This document shows positions 19,008 to 28,045 of a stretch of 64,000 bases of DNA, in pieces. Numbering within the stretch: position 1 is the stretch's first letter; each line of letters starts with the position of its first letter. Location of the stretch: contig NZ_CP132744.1 in NCBI RefSeq assembly GCF_037477895.1, positions 1,798,001 through 1,862,000 on the forward strand, written 5' to 3'. This DNA comes from Mycetohabitans endofungorum (lineage in GTDB: Bacteria > Pseudomonadota > Gammaproteobacteria > Burkholderiales > Burkholderiaceae). The translations under genes and the position numbers were made by a program. The notes under the pieces were generated by a model. That model worked only from the letters and a program-made list of their open reading frames with translations. It ran no database searches and had not been told where the DNA came from.

Positions 19008-20375
19008 ATGGAATTCGATCCAAACTTTGCATTCAGCAACACTCACGTAGCGCTATACGCTATAGAGAATCAAGCCAGCCGTCCTGCGGCAGCTACGCCG
19101 CCCCGCTCGCCGTGTCTACTCGCACCGGCGCGCGCCAGCGTGCAGCACCTCCCGGTGGCAGGTCTTTCAACCCGCGGTGCGATGAATAGTCTAGTGGCAA
19201 GCCGCTCGACGACTTACCGCGAACTGCCGCCAGAAATCCTTCAACAAGTGGCGAGCTACACGCCATTTGACGACGTTGGCAGCTTATCAGGTGTGGATAA
19301 GGGTACCTACCAAGCGCTGCAGGAATGGCGGCTCAGCTGGCTTTGTCGTCAACGCGCCGAGAATGCCGCGGCGCTGGATCTCCCGTCGGTGCAACAGTTG
19401 CTCACCAAACTTGAAGATATTCGCGCCAAACCAATGCTGCGTATTCAGCCTCTTCAGGCACTGTGGCGTCGAGTAATGAAAGATTTGCCCGACACGCAAC
19501 ATCCAGCGGCATTTCAACAAATTTTTGAGGCAGCGGGCCGTGTGCCAAAACACGGTCTGCAGTTACAAAAAGACATGATTGTGTCTATATGCGATTTTCC
19601 GTATTGGCAGCGACCCAATTTGTACCAAATTGCATATGCAGACGCCGAACGACGGAGTCTTGAACAGGGTAGCACCTGGGCTACCCTCTTATCGCTGCGA
19701 AGGTACTGTTCATTTTCTCCCAAGCCATTAAGCGATTTTTTGGCCCGACTCTCCACGCTAAACGTGGAAGATCAGTTTGATTTGCTCATGGAACTAGCTG
19801 GACAGATAAGCGACTTTCGCTCCCGCAAAACGATCGTTGAATTCTACGAAGCATTGTTCCAAGGGGTGCAGCGCCTACCTGAGTCTTACCGTGGTGCGCC
19901 GATCGGCGCATTGGCCCAAAAAATGCGATCGTTACCGAAGGCACAAAGACCCGTACACTACGCCAATCTATCGCGCTTAACGTTGTCACTGCCCGATCAT
20001 CAATTAGGTAGCGCGCTAGAGTATTTGCCATCCGCATTGGCAACGCTGCCACTGGCTCAGCATACGCACGAGCTTTCACTGCTGGAGCCCGTTATTCAGC
20101 GTGTGCTGCCCGAGCAGCGTGTACAGGCGGCGTTTGGACTACTCTACGGCACCCCGCATCTGAAACAGGGATGGCAGCGTGCACTGCACCTGCTTGATAA
20201 CGGCAGCGAAGCGGACATACTCCATATGTTCTCCAAATTAGAAAGCTTGTCTATGCGAGTACAGCTGCCTGAGCAGCAATGGGAAGAAGTCAAAACCGAG
20301 GTTAGGGCCTTCGTTGAGCGCAACCGGTTCAGCCAGGAGACCCGCGCCGCGCTCCTCGCCTATATTGCAGGATAA
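19008..20375 (+). CDS. Candidate type III effector with F-box-like motif and helical repeats
   Basis: The product is 455 residues with no signal peptide. Residues 20-70 are rich in Ser, Ala, Pro and Arg, as in type III secretion leaders. Residues 70-105 (YRELPPEILQQVASYTP, then VDKGTYQAL) fit an F-box: LPxEIL, a hydrophobic helix and a terminal VxK. Bacterial effectors use this motif to join host SCF ubiquitin ligases through Skp1. Residues 120-455 are helical with loosely repeated units that start or end with LP (DLPDTQ, RLPESY, SLPKAQ, SLPDHQ, TLPLAQ, VLPEQR), suggesting an armadillo- or HEAT-like array. It lies beside another candidate effector. The promoter is unclear: no perfect hrpII box was found. 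The family name is not recognised. Confidence 0.6.
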   Translation: MEFDPNFAFSNTHVALYAIENQASRPAAATPPRSPCLLAPARASVQHLPVAGLSTRGAMNSLVASRSTTYRELPPEILQQVASYTPFDDVGSLSGVDKGTYQALQEWRLSWLCRQRAENAAALDLPSVQQLLTKLEDIRAKPMLRIQPLQALWRRVMKDLPDTQHPAAFQQIFEAAGRVPKHGLQLQKDMIVSICDFPYWQRPNLYQIAYADAERRSLEQGSTWATLLSLRRYCSFSPKPLSDFLARLSTLNVEDQFDLLMELAGQISDFRSRKTIVEFYEALFQGVQRLPESYRGAPIGALAQKMRSLPKAQRPVHYANLSRLTLSLPDHQLGSALEYLPSALATLPLAQHTHELSLLEPVIQRVLPEQRVQAAFGLLYGTPHLKQGWQRALHLLDNGSEADILHMFSKLESLSMRVQLPEQQWEEVKTEVRAFVERNRFSQETRAALLAYIAG

Positions 20376-20463
20376 TTGGGCGACTAAGACGTGTATCAAG
20401 CCTTGCGGTAGCATGGTACTCGAAGTCTGCGCACCCAATCACCGGCTCTGGTCAATATTGTGC

Positions 20464-20523
20464 TTCGTTTTACGGCAGCTGTATTCGCGTCAAGAGCACC
20501 AAGTCCGGCAGATTGTATAGGCT
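20464..20523 (+). promoter_or_regulatory. hrpII-type box and -10 element for the downstream effector
   Basis: TTCG at 20464-20467 and TTCG at 20484-20487 are separated by exactly 16 bases. The -10-like TAGGCT (YANNNT) starts 30 bases after the second half, at 20518. This is the layout known for HrpB-controlled type III genes in Ralstonia and Burkholderia (TTCG-N16-TTCG). It lies 107 bases before the start codon of the Cys-His-Asp candidate effector. Confidence 0.75.
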
Positions 20524-20536
20524 TGTCTGTAGATAC

Positions 20537-20559
20537 GTGGCGCTACGTTGTAGCGCCAC
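20537..20559 (+). repeat. Hairpin in the effector 5' leader
   Basis: GTGGCGCTAC and GTAGCGCCAC form a perfect 10-bp stem with a 3-base GTT loop. It sits between the hrpII-type promoter and the start codon at 20594, so it would be part of the mRNA leader. No T-run follows, so it is more likely to affect translation or stability than to terminate. Confidence 0.65.
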
Positions 20560-20593
20560 CGCCCCATCTACCCTATTATGCGGAAGATAAGTC

Positions 20594-21940
20594 ATGTCAT
20601 CGCCTAGACTGCAAGGTCATTTTCAAATTGATGACGGATTGTGCTCGACACCGGCACAACCGCATGAAATACGGCCGGATACCGCATCGCACTGCGCCGC
20701 GCCGCGCCGCGCCTCGACTATAGCCTCGCCGTCACTGACGGAGCTTCGTGCATCCCGAGCACCCTCCCGCCCGGCCAGAATTGCTGACAATGAGCTTGCA
20801 GTTGCAGCTTATATAGTCGGGCGAAACAGAATAAATGGAACACCTGCAGCTGACGAGCAGGTCCAAAAACTCAGAATAGGTCAGACTATTATTGATAAGA
20901 CACGTCAGCGTCTCGCATTTGGCCGAGGCAATATACATGAAGATTATGACAGCAAGGGTTTTGATCCTTATGTGCGCACCCAGGTTTCGCGTACAATGGC
21001 AAATATAATGGGATCAGTTTTAGTTGACGCACTAATACATAATAAGTTTCCCACAGACGATAAAACCCATTATCTTAATTGCATTCCTGCCGATTTTTCA
21101 TCTCGGCTACAAACTAGCTTGTTGACAGATGAAAATCAATATTTAGCCAACCATATAAAACAGATATGCTCGTTGGCGGTTTCTCGCTTTGTTGGAGCCG
21201 GTAATTGTGGTGAGCATGCACAAGAGGCGGCGGCGATCGGCGGAAAAGACGCTTTTATCTTAAACAGCAAAATAAATCAAACTGCACTTCTTGTAGAAGC
21301 CCCGCCAGAAAAATTAGATCATGCATGGTCTGAAATACGTACCCGCCCTCAACCCAGAGATGGTTTGGCATTTCTCCCAGAAAACAATGTCTTTTCTCCC
21401 CAAAACGATGACGTTATAGTAGACGCATGGGTGAATGGCCCGCCAGTGTTTAGAGAGGACTCACGGTACGCATCGGCTAAGCCAGAGGAGTTTAAGTTAA
21501 GCTACATTCCACCGATAGTGGATCAACTTGCGTGGGAAGTAGAAATGGCAATGAATAACAGCGAAAGTATAAAACTGGATTTTTACACGTTATATTTTCA
21601 GCACCAGCAGCAGCTTCCAAATCCTTCTCAATTCTATGGAGAACCTCCTTCGATCAACGATGAATATGAAGATAGCTACGTTAATAAGGTAGACAATAGC
21701 CCTCGTATCACGGGGCATGCTCCACTCGAGGAGTTGCAACTTGAGGTTGCCGCTGTACAAGTCAATCGTGCTTTCGGCTTACCGTTGAGCGCAGCAATGA
21801 AAAAGGAGAATGTTACGCGTATTACGAGAAAATTTGATGAGCTACTAGAGTCGATTGGGCCAGAATCCGACGATGATTCTGACAATGGCTCTGCCGACGG
21901 AACTCGTCCACGCGCATTCGAGCCAATGCAGCGAGATTAA
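20594..21940 (+). CDS. Candidate type III effector with Cys-His-Asp catalytic triad
   Basis: The product is 448 residues. The start was chosen for the GGAAGATAAG Shine-Dalgarno and the hrpII box upstream. The N-terminal 65 residues are rich in Ser, Arg, Pro and Ala, as in secreted effectors. GAGNCGEHAQEAAAIGG (Cys205), LDHAW (His243) and VIVDAW (Asp277) have the order and spacing of a papain- or transglutaminase-like triad. The sequence NCGEHA, then DHAW, then DAWxxGP recurs in secreted cysteine enzymes of plant and animal pathogens. The C-terminus ends in an acidic Asp/Ser tail. The substrate is unknown. The coding sequence is more AT-rich than its core-genome neighbours, suggesting transfer. 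A protease, deamidase or acyltransferase activity are all possible. Confidence 0.7.
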   Translation: MSSPRLQGHFQIDDGLCSTPAQPHEIRPDTASHCAAPRRASTIASPSLTELRASRAPSRPARIADNELAVAAYIVGRNRINGTPAADEQVQKLRIGQTIIDKTRQRLAFGRGNIHEDYDSKGFDPYVRTQVSRTMANIMGSVLVDALIHNKFPTDDKTHYLNCIPADFSSRLQTSLLTDENQYLANHIKQICSLAVSRFVGAGNCGEHAQEAAAIGGKDAFILNSKINQTALLVEAPPEKLDHAWSEIRTRPQPRDGLAFLPENNVFSPQNDDVIVDAWVNGPPVFREDSRYASAKPEEFKLSYIPPIVDQLAWEVEMAMNNSESIKLDFYTLYFQHQQQLPNPSQFYGEPPSINDEYEDSYVNKVDNSPRITGHAPLEELQLEVAAVQVNRAFGLPLSAAMKKENVTRITRKFDELLESIGPESDDDSDNGSADGTRPRAFEPMQRD

Positions 21941-22057
21941 TTGTGTGAGCTGCTTCGGGATAACCTGCCTGATTTTTTGGATCATTTCATTCTTGAAGAA
22001 CGGCCTCGATTAATTCGGTTGGTCTCTCGCTACATAGGATCTATTGAGCCGCTATGA
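21941..22057 (+). pseudogene. Truncated ECF sigma factor (FecI-like) N-terminal fragment
   Basis: Directly after the effector stop, a frame of 38 codons reads CELLRDNLPDFLDHFILEE, then RPRLIRLVSRYIGSIEPL, and then stops. This resembles region 2.1 of ECF sigma-70 factors of the FecI group (LxxFLxxRPRLxRLxxRxxG). Nothing of regions 2.2-4 follows. It appears to be a severed gene start left at the edge of the island. Confidence 0.5.
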
Positions 22058-22243
22058 TGCGAGCGGTGTGCTCATCAGTATCTCAGTTCAATGGGCCACC
22101 TGATCGTCCGCCAGACGGCCGTCCGGCAGCGCAGATCGGCTTCGGGCTACGTCCTACGCCGCGTCGCTCCGCCTATTCGATGCGATGGCTTGGACCGACA
22201 CGATCCCTACGCCGACGCGGCGAGCCATCCCCTTCGTCTGCGT

Positions 22244-24469
22244 TCATTGACGCCGCTTTGCCCGGACCACGCCTTGCACGTCACCGAGCAGCGTGGCGGC
22301 ACGCTGCACCTGCGCGCTGTTGGACACTTCCACAGTGAATTGCATATACGCAACGTTGCGGTGCGTCTGGGTCTTCACGCCAACTAGATTAATCTTCTCG
22401 CGTGCGAATACCTCGGTGATGTCGCGCAACAACCCCTGGCGATCGACGGCTTCGACCGCCAAGTCGATTGGGTAGACGCTTTGGCCGCGGCCGCTGAGCA
22501 CGTCGTTGGACCAAGCCGTATGCAACACACGCTCCGGCACGCGCGCGGCCATGCGCAAAAAACTGGCGCAATCACTGCGATGGATTGATACCCCTTTGCC
22601 GCGCGTCACAAAGCCGGCGATCTCGTCGGGAGGCGCCGGCCGGCAACATTTCGCCAGTTGCGTGAGCAACGCGTCGACGCCCACGACCAGCACGCCGGTC
22701 GATGCCCCGGACGCAACACTGGCGCCGCTGCTGCGCCACTTAAAGTTCGCGGGCTCTAGCCCAGACGGCTCCGCGGCGGGCGCATCGCGAAGCGCCTGCT
22801 CAACCGAGCGTAGGCTAAGTTCGTCTTTGCCAACCTGTAGGAACAGCTCGTCCGTCGTCTTGAAGCCGAGCTTCGCAGCAAGCTCCTCGAGATTGACCGA
22901 CGTGCGCCCCTCGCGTTGCAGCGTCTTTTCGACAGCGGCCCGGCCCGATGCGACGGTCTCCTGCAACTCGATTGCGTTGAACCACGCCCGCACCTTTTGC
23001 TTGGCGCGTGCGCTATGCAGATAGCCCAGTTGGGGATTGAGCCAGTCACGCGACGGCCCCCCCTGCTTAACCGCGACGATCTCGACCGTCTGCCCGTTCC
23101 GCAGCGGCGTGTTCAACGGCACCATCGCCCCGTCCACGCGAGCACCCCGGCATCGATGCCCGAGTTCGCTGTGCACGTAATAGGCAAAATCGACCGGCGT
23201 CGCCCCCTGCGGCAGCGCCACCACACGCGCCTGAGGCGTCAGCACGTAGATATGGTCGTCTAGCGGCGTCTGTCGCAGTTGCTCCCACGGTTGCGACGAC
23301 GAGTCGCTGCCCGACACTTCATCCTTCCACGCAAGCAGCTGCCGCAGCCACGCGATCTTCTCGTCGTACTTGTCGCTGGCGGCAAACTGGCCGTCGTATC
23401 CGCGGGTTCCCGCCTCTTTGTAGCGCCAATGCGCGGCAATGCCATATTCGGCAAAATGATGCATGTCGTGCGTGCGGATCTGCACTTCAAATGCCCGGCC
23501 GTCATCGCCGATCACCACCGTATGCAACGACTTGTAGCCATTGGGCTTCGGCCGGGATATATAGTCATCGAACTCGCGAGGCACCGGCTGCCAGATGTTG
23601 TGCACGATACCAAGCACTGTATAACAGTCCTTGACGTCCGGCACGATCACGCGGAACGCGCGTACATCGTTGAGCTCGGAGAACTCGAGTTTTTTGCCGC
23701 GCATCTTGCGCCAGATGCTGTAAATGTGCTTAGGACGTCCGCTCACGTCCGCCTCGATGTTCGCCGCCGCGAGTTCACGCTTCAGGCGCGCGATCGCATC
23801 GCGCACGTACGATTCACGCTCGACCCGCCGCTCGTCGAGCAACTTCGCGATACGCTTGTAGGTCGCCGGCTCCTCGAAACGGAACGCGAGGTCCTCCAGC
23901 TCCCATTTCAGTTGCCAGATGCCGAGGCGGTTCGCAAGCGGCGCATAGATCTCCAGCGTCTCGCGCGGCAACCCTGCCGGCGGCGTCAGCTTGTGCGCCG
24001 CATAAAAGCGCAGCGTCTGCAGCCGCGACGCGAGCCGGATTAGCACAACGCGGATATCCTGCGCAAACGCCACCAGCATCTTGCGCAGTGCCTCAACCTG
24101 CGCGCGACGATGCGCCTGCGCGTCGCGGCCCATGTCGCTATCGGGTCTCGTCGCCTGCATGCCAATCACGCTGAGCCGCAGCAGCTTGCGCACATCCGTG
24201 ACCAGTTGCAGTACGTCTTCGCCGAAACGCTCGCGCAGCAAACGTTCCGGTTCGCTCAGGTAGGGAATCACCGGGAAGAGTGCCGCCGCCACGGATGACG
24301 GAAGATCGACGTTCAGCGTATTGACGATCTGCGCGGTGCCCTGCGCGTGATCCACGAGCATCTCGCCCGACCCAAGGCGCACCCCACTGGCGTGCTCCTG
24401 CACAAAAGCAAGCGCGTCGTCAAGCGTCGCTGTCGGCGACTGGGCGCGGGTTTCGGATTCGGGACTCAT
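22244..24469 (-). CDS. relA: (p)ppGpp synthetase RelA
   Basis: The product is 741 residues. The N-terminal HD hydrolase domain is degenerate: where SpoT/Rel enzymes have HDxxED this protein has ALFPVIPY (about 63-70), so it should only synthesise. The synthetase domain (about 235-370) has DVRAFRVIVPD, the RPKPNGYKSLH block and EYGIAAHWRYKE. TGS (about 400-465, IYVLTPQARVVALPQGATPVDF) and a C-terminal ACT domain (about 665-741) follow. RelA binds ribosomes stalled by uncharged tRNA and makes the stringent-response alarmone. I recall it normally lying next to tRNA-Val and thrS in Burkholderia; here a 4.6-kb island separates them. Confidence 0.95.
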   Translation of the reverse strand: MSPESETRAQSPTATLDDALAFVQEHASGVRLGSGEMLVDHAQGTAQIVNTLNVDLPSSVAAALFPVIPYLSEPERLLRERFGEDVLQLVTDVRKLLRLSVIGMQATRPDSDMGRDAQAHRRAQVEALRKMLVAFAQDIRVVLIRLASRLQTLRFYAAHKLTPPAGLPRETLEIYAPLANRLGIWQLKWELEDLAFRFEEPATYKRIAKLLDERRVERESYVRDAIARLKRELAAANIEADVSGRPKHIYSIWRKMRGKKLEFSELNDVRAFRVIVPDVKDCYTVLGIVHNIWQPVPREFDDYISRPKPNGYKSLHTVVIGDDGRAFEVQIRTHDMHHFAEYGIAAHWRYKEAGTRGYDGQFAASDKYDEKIAWLRQLLAWKDEVSGSDSSSQPWEQLRQTPLDDHIYVLTPQARVVALPQGATPVDFAYYVHSELGHRCRGARVDGAMVPLNTPLRNGQTVEIVAVKQGGPSRDWLNPQLGYLHSARAKQKVRAWFNAIELQETVASGRAAVEKTLQREGRTSVNLEELAAKLGFKTTDELFLQVGKDELSLRSVEQALRDAPAAEPSGLEPANFKWRSSGASVASGASTGVLVVGVDALLTQLAKCCRPAPPDEIAGFVTRGKGVSIHRSDCASFLRMAARVPERVLHTAWSNDVLSGRGQSVYPIDLAVEAVDRQGLLRDITEVFAREKINLVGVKTQTHRNVAYMQFTVEVSNSAQVQRAATLLGDVQGVVRAKRRQ

Positions 24470-24526
24470 CTGTCAAGCCAGTACGACGCCGGCGGCTACC
24501 GCACAGCGCGATAACACGGGAAACGC

Positions 24527-24880
24527 TCAGCTTCGCTGCGCGGCAAACACCACGACTTCGACCAGGCATTCCGAATTGGCGAGCTTGGCCTGCACAGTGG
24601 CGCGCGGCGGTGTATTGCCACTGGGCACCCATTCATCCCACACGTCATTCATTGCAGCGAAATTCGCCATGTCGGAGAGATAGATCTGCGTCGACAAAAT
24701 CAGCGACTTGTCGCTGCCGGCCTGCGCGAGCAGCCGGTCGACGTGGCCAAGCACCTCGCGCATCTGTCCGGTAATGTCTTGCTTCGTATCCTCGGCGATC
24801 TGACCAGCCAGGTAGACGGTGCCATTGTGCACGGCAATTTCGGATAAACGGGGACCGACATGAAAACGTTGCACTGCCAT
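24527..24880 (-). CDS. RidA/YjgF-family enamine/imine deaminase
   Basis: The product is 117 residues and starts at MAVQRFHVGPRL, with AGGAT upstream of the ATG; an in-frame TTG two codons earlier is less likely. It contains VYLAGQIAEDT and, at the C-terminus, PPRATVQAKLANSECLVEV, including the Arg that anchors substrate carboxylates in RidA proteins. RidA hydrolyses reactive enamine/imine intermediates from PLP enzymes. It lies between relA and a hydrolase gene on the same strand. Confidence 0.88.
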   Translation of the reverse strand: MAVQRFHVGPRLSEIAVHNGTVYLAGQIAEDTKQDITGQMREVLGHVDRLLAQAGSDKSLILSTQIYLSDMANFAAMNDVWDEWVPSGNTPPRATVQAKLANSECLVEVVVFAAQRS

Positions 24881-24928
24881 AGTCAATATCCTGTGAAGTC
24901 GATGAAATCAGGCGCGCCATCGCGCGGC

Positions 24929-25861
24929 TCATTGCAGCGTCGGCGCCGGCCGATGCGCGAGCGCCGGCTCGCCGCCGCAAAAGAATGCTTCGGCGATCGC
25001 GATCTGCTCATCGTGCACGAACGTGGGTGCATGGCCAACGCCGGCAATCTCGGCGGCCGACACTTGGCGGCCACGCTGCTGCATTGTCTCGACGGTCTCG
25101 CGCGACAACAGGTCGGACTGCTCGCCCCGCACCACCAGCGTAGGCCCTGAAATCGCCTCAAAGGCGCGCCACAGCAACGTTTGGCCGCTACTCGCGAGTT
25201 CCGCCTTGCTGGCCTCGAACGGCACCGCGATGCGCGGGTCATAGTGCAGCACCCACGAGCCGGCATGATGCCGCAGTAACGGCCGGTTCAACACACGCCA
25301 CTCGTCTGGCGTATGCGGACCGAACCCCGGCAAGATCGAGGCCAGATAATCGTACGCCTGCTGCTCGGTGTCGAACTTCGGCGCGTTGCCGACGTACTCG
25401 CCAATCCGGTGCAACGCCTCCGGCTCCAGCGTCGGCCCGACGTCGTTGAGCAGCAGCTTGCGCACCGGACTGTTCGGCAGCCCGGCCAGCACCATACCGA
25501 TCATGCCGCCCATCGACGTGCCGAACCAATCCACGGTCTCGACATTCAGCCGAGCAATCAGCGTCACCATATCCGACACGTACTGCGACAGTGCGTACTG
25601 CTGCGCATTGTCGAGCCAGTCGGATAACCCACGACCAGCGACATCGGGGCACACGACGCGAAAACGGTCCGCGAGGCGGCTGGCCAGCACATCGAAATCC
25701 CTGCCGGTACGGGTCAGGCCATGCACGCAAACCAGCACGCGCGGATTGGACGGGTCGCCCCATTCGGTGTAGGCGATCCGGTGCAGACCGGTGGGACTGA
25801 TACAGCGCACGAAGCCCTGACGCGGCGTATGCGGGTCGGGCAAAGCAGACGGAGCCGACAT
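24929..25861 (-). CDS. Alpha/beta-fold hydrolase
   Basis: The product is 310 residues without a signal peptide, so cytosolic. The catalytic triad is visible as GTSMGG (Ser116), RGEQSD (Asp250) and GVGHAPTF (His277). The oxyanion segment is VCVHGLTRTG near residue 45. The overall pattern fits esterase or C-C hydrolase enzymes of the AB hydrolase 1 family. The substrate cannot be read from the sequence. It is immediately upstream of ridA on the same strand and may be co-transcribed. Confidence 0.88.
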   Translation of the reverse strand: MSAPSALPDPHTPRQGFVRCISPTGLHRIAYTEWGDPSNPRVLVCVHGLTRTGRDFDVLASRLADRFRVVCPDVAGRGLSDWLDNAQQYALSQYVSDMVTLIARLNVETVDWFGTSMGGMIGMVLAGLPNSPVRKLLLNDVGPTLEPEALHRIGEYVGNAPKFDTEQQAYDYLASILPGFGPHTPDEWRVLNRPLLRHHAGSWVLHYDPRIAVPFEASKAELASSGQTLLWRAFEAISGPTLVVRGEQSDLLSRETVETMQQRGRQVSAAEIAGVGHAPTFVHDEQIAIAEAFFCGGEPALAHRPAPTLQ

Positions 25862-26013
25862 CGACGTATCCTGAAACGTAACAGTTCAATTTTAGCGTGC
25901 TTTGTGCACGCAGAGCCTGCCGGCTCCGTGCATAATGGCCGATCGGCCGACGCCCACGCGGCCGCGATCCACCGCGGTACGGCGGCGCAGGCGCGCCGCG
26001 GCTGTCGTCCAGA

Positions 26014-26655
<642 letters not shown>

Positions 26656-26674
26656 TTCAGTCTCCTTTGCGCGC

Positions 26675-27373
26675 TTATTTCTGGCGCACGACGCGTTGTT
26701 CGATGCGCTTTTCCGGGTGGGCATTGAGCACCAACCGTTGCACGAAGATGCCGGGCGTATGGATCGCATCCGGATCGAGTTCGCCAGTCTCGACGATCTC
26801 CTCGACTTCAGCGAGCGTGATTCGGCCCGCCATCGCACACAGCGGATTGAAGTTGCGCGCGGTACGGTGATAAATCAAATTGCCCGCCTTGTCGGCCTTC
26901 CAAGCCTTGACGAGCGCGACATCGGCAGTCAATGAACGCTCGAGCACGTAGTGGTTGTCGCCGAACTGCCGCGTCTCTTTGCCTTCGGCGATCACCGTGC
27001 CGTAACCGGTATGGGTGAAGAAGGCCGGAATGCCGGCGCCACCGGCGCGCAACTTCTCGGCCAGCGTGCCTTGCGGCGTGAACTCCAGTTCCAATTCGCC
27101 TGCCAAGTATTGGCGCTCGAACTCTTTGTTCTCGCCCACGTACGACGAGATCATCTTCTTGATCTGTCGCGTTTCAAGCAGCAGGCCCAGTCCGAACCCA
27201 TCCACGCCCGCATTGTTGCTGATACAGGTGATGTCCCTGACGCCCGAATCGCGCAGCGCGGCGATAAGTGCCTCGGGGATCCCGCACAGGCCGAAACCGC
27301 CGACCGCGAACGTCTGGCCGTCCTTGACGATGTCCGCCAGCGCCGCCTGGCCGCTCGGATAAAGCTTGTTCAT
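26675..27373 (-). CDS. scoA: 3-oxoacid (succinyl-CoA) CoA-transferase subunit A
   Basis: The product is 232 residues and begins [12 protein letters not shown]. It has the [13 protein letters not shown]oA-binding loop of CoA transferase A subunits and ends near the [12 protein letters not shown] motif. It pairs with the adjacent B subunit. AAGGGACAG before the ATG is an acceptable ribosome-binding site. The related PcaIJ of the beta-ketoadipate pathway is an alternative, but the sequence looks closer to ScoA. No aromatic-degradation genes lie nearby. Confidence 0.92.
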   Translation of the reverse strand: MNKLYPSGQAALADIVKDGQTFAVGGFGLCGIPEALIAALRDSGVRDITCISNNAGVDGFGLGLLLETRQIKKMISSYVGENKEFERQYLAGELELEFTPQGTLAEKLRAGGAGIPAFFTHTGYGTVIAEGKETRQFGDNHYVLERSLTADVALVKAWKADKAGNLIYHRTARNFNPLCAMAGRITLAEVEEIVETGELDPDAIHTPGIFVQRLVLNAHPEKRIEQRVVRQK

Positions 27374-27631
27374 GTCGCTGTCCCTTCCTCTATGGATGTC
27401 CCGCTTCGGTGCGAGTGCTACGCCGGGTCCGGTGCTACGGCCGCGGCACGACGCCCAATCGGGTGCGCAAAGGTTACGGTTACGCTGAGCGGATGTTACG
27501 GCACAAGCCCAGCGGTTGCTCGGCTGCGCACGCCGGGCGGATTGCCGATTGCTCCATGGGCCGGAAGCCGGCTGAGTAGCGCGCGTCCCGTGAACACAGG
27601 TAACGCGCGGGGCTCGCCCTGCCCAACGCGA

Positions 27632-28045
27632 CTACTCGAGCGCTGCGAGCAGCGCCTTGGGCAATGGCACCGACTTGCCTGCGTCGTAATCGACCCAAAC
27701 GATCTTTGCGCCCCCTTGCGCGATAAGCTCGTTGGGCGCGTCGGTGCGCGTCAATTCGAAGCGCGAGTCCAGGCTGCTGCGTCCCGGCTTACCGACCCAC
27801 ATCGTACCGCGTACGTCGCCTGGATAACGCAGCTGGCGCAGAAAATTCATATGCGCGCTGACGATCACTGGGCCACACCCGTTCTCATCCGGCACAGGCA
27901 AGCGTAACGTCTCGAACCACGAAACTCGCACCTGTTCCATATAGCGAAAATAGACGACATTGTTCACGTGCTGAAACGCGTCCATGTCCCCCCAGCGGAT
28001 CGGCAACACCATCTCGAACGCGTGGCGATACTCGTTGGAAGACAT
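27632..28045 (-). CDS. 4-hydroxybenzoyl-CoA-type hotdog thioesterase
   Basis: The product is 137 residues, the normal size of a single-hotdog acyl-CoA thioesterase. RWGDMDAFQHVNNVVYFRYME contains the catalytic Asp of the 4HBT/YbgC group followed by the conserved HVNN. The start codon shares bases with the SDR stop (TGATG), so the two are translationally coupled. It probably hydrolyses a short or medium acyl-CoA made or used by the neighbouring enzymes; the substrate is unknown. Confidence 0.88.
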   Translation of the reverse strand: MSSNEYRHAFEMVLPIRWGDMDAFQHVNNVVYFRYMEQVRVSWFETLRLPVPDENGCGPVIVSAHMNFLRQLRYPGDVRGTMWVGKPGRSSLDSRFELTRTDAPNELIAQGGAKIVWVDYDAGKSVPLPKALLAALE

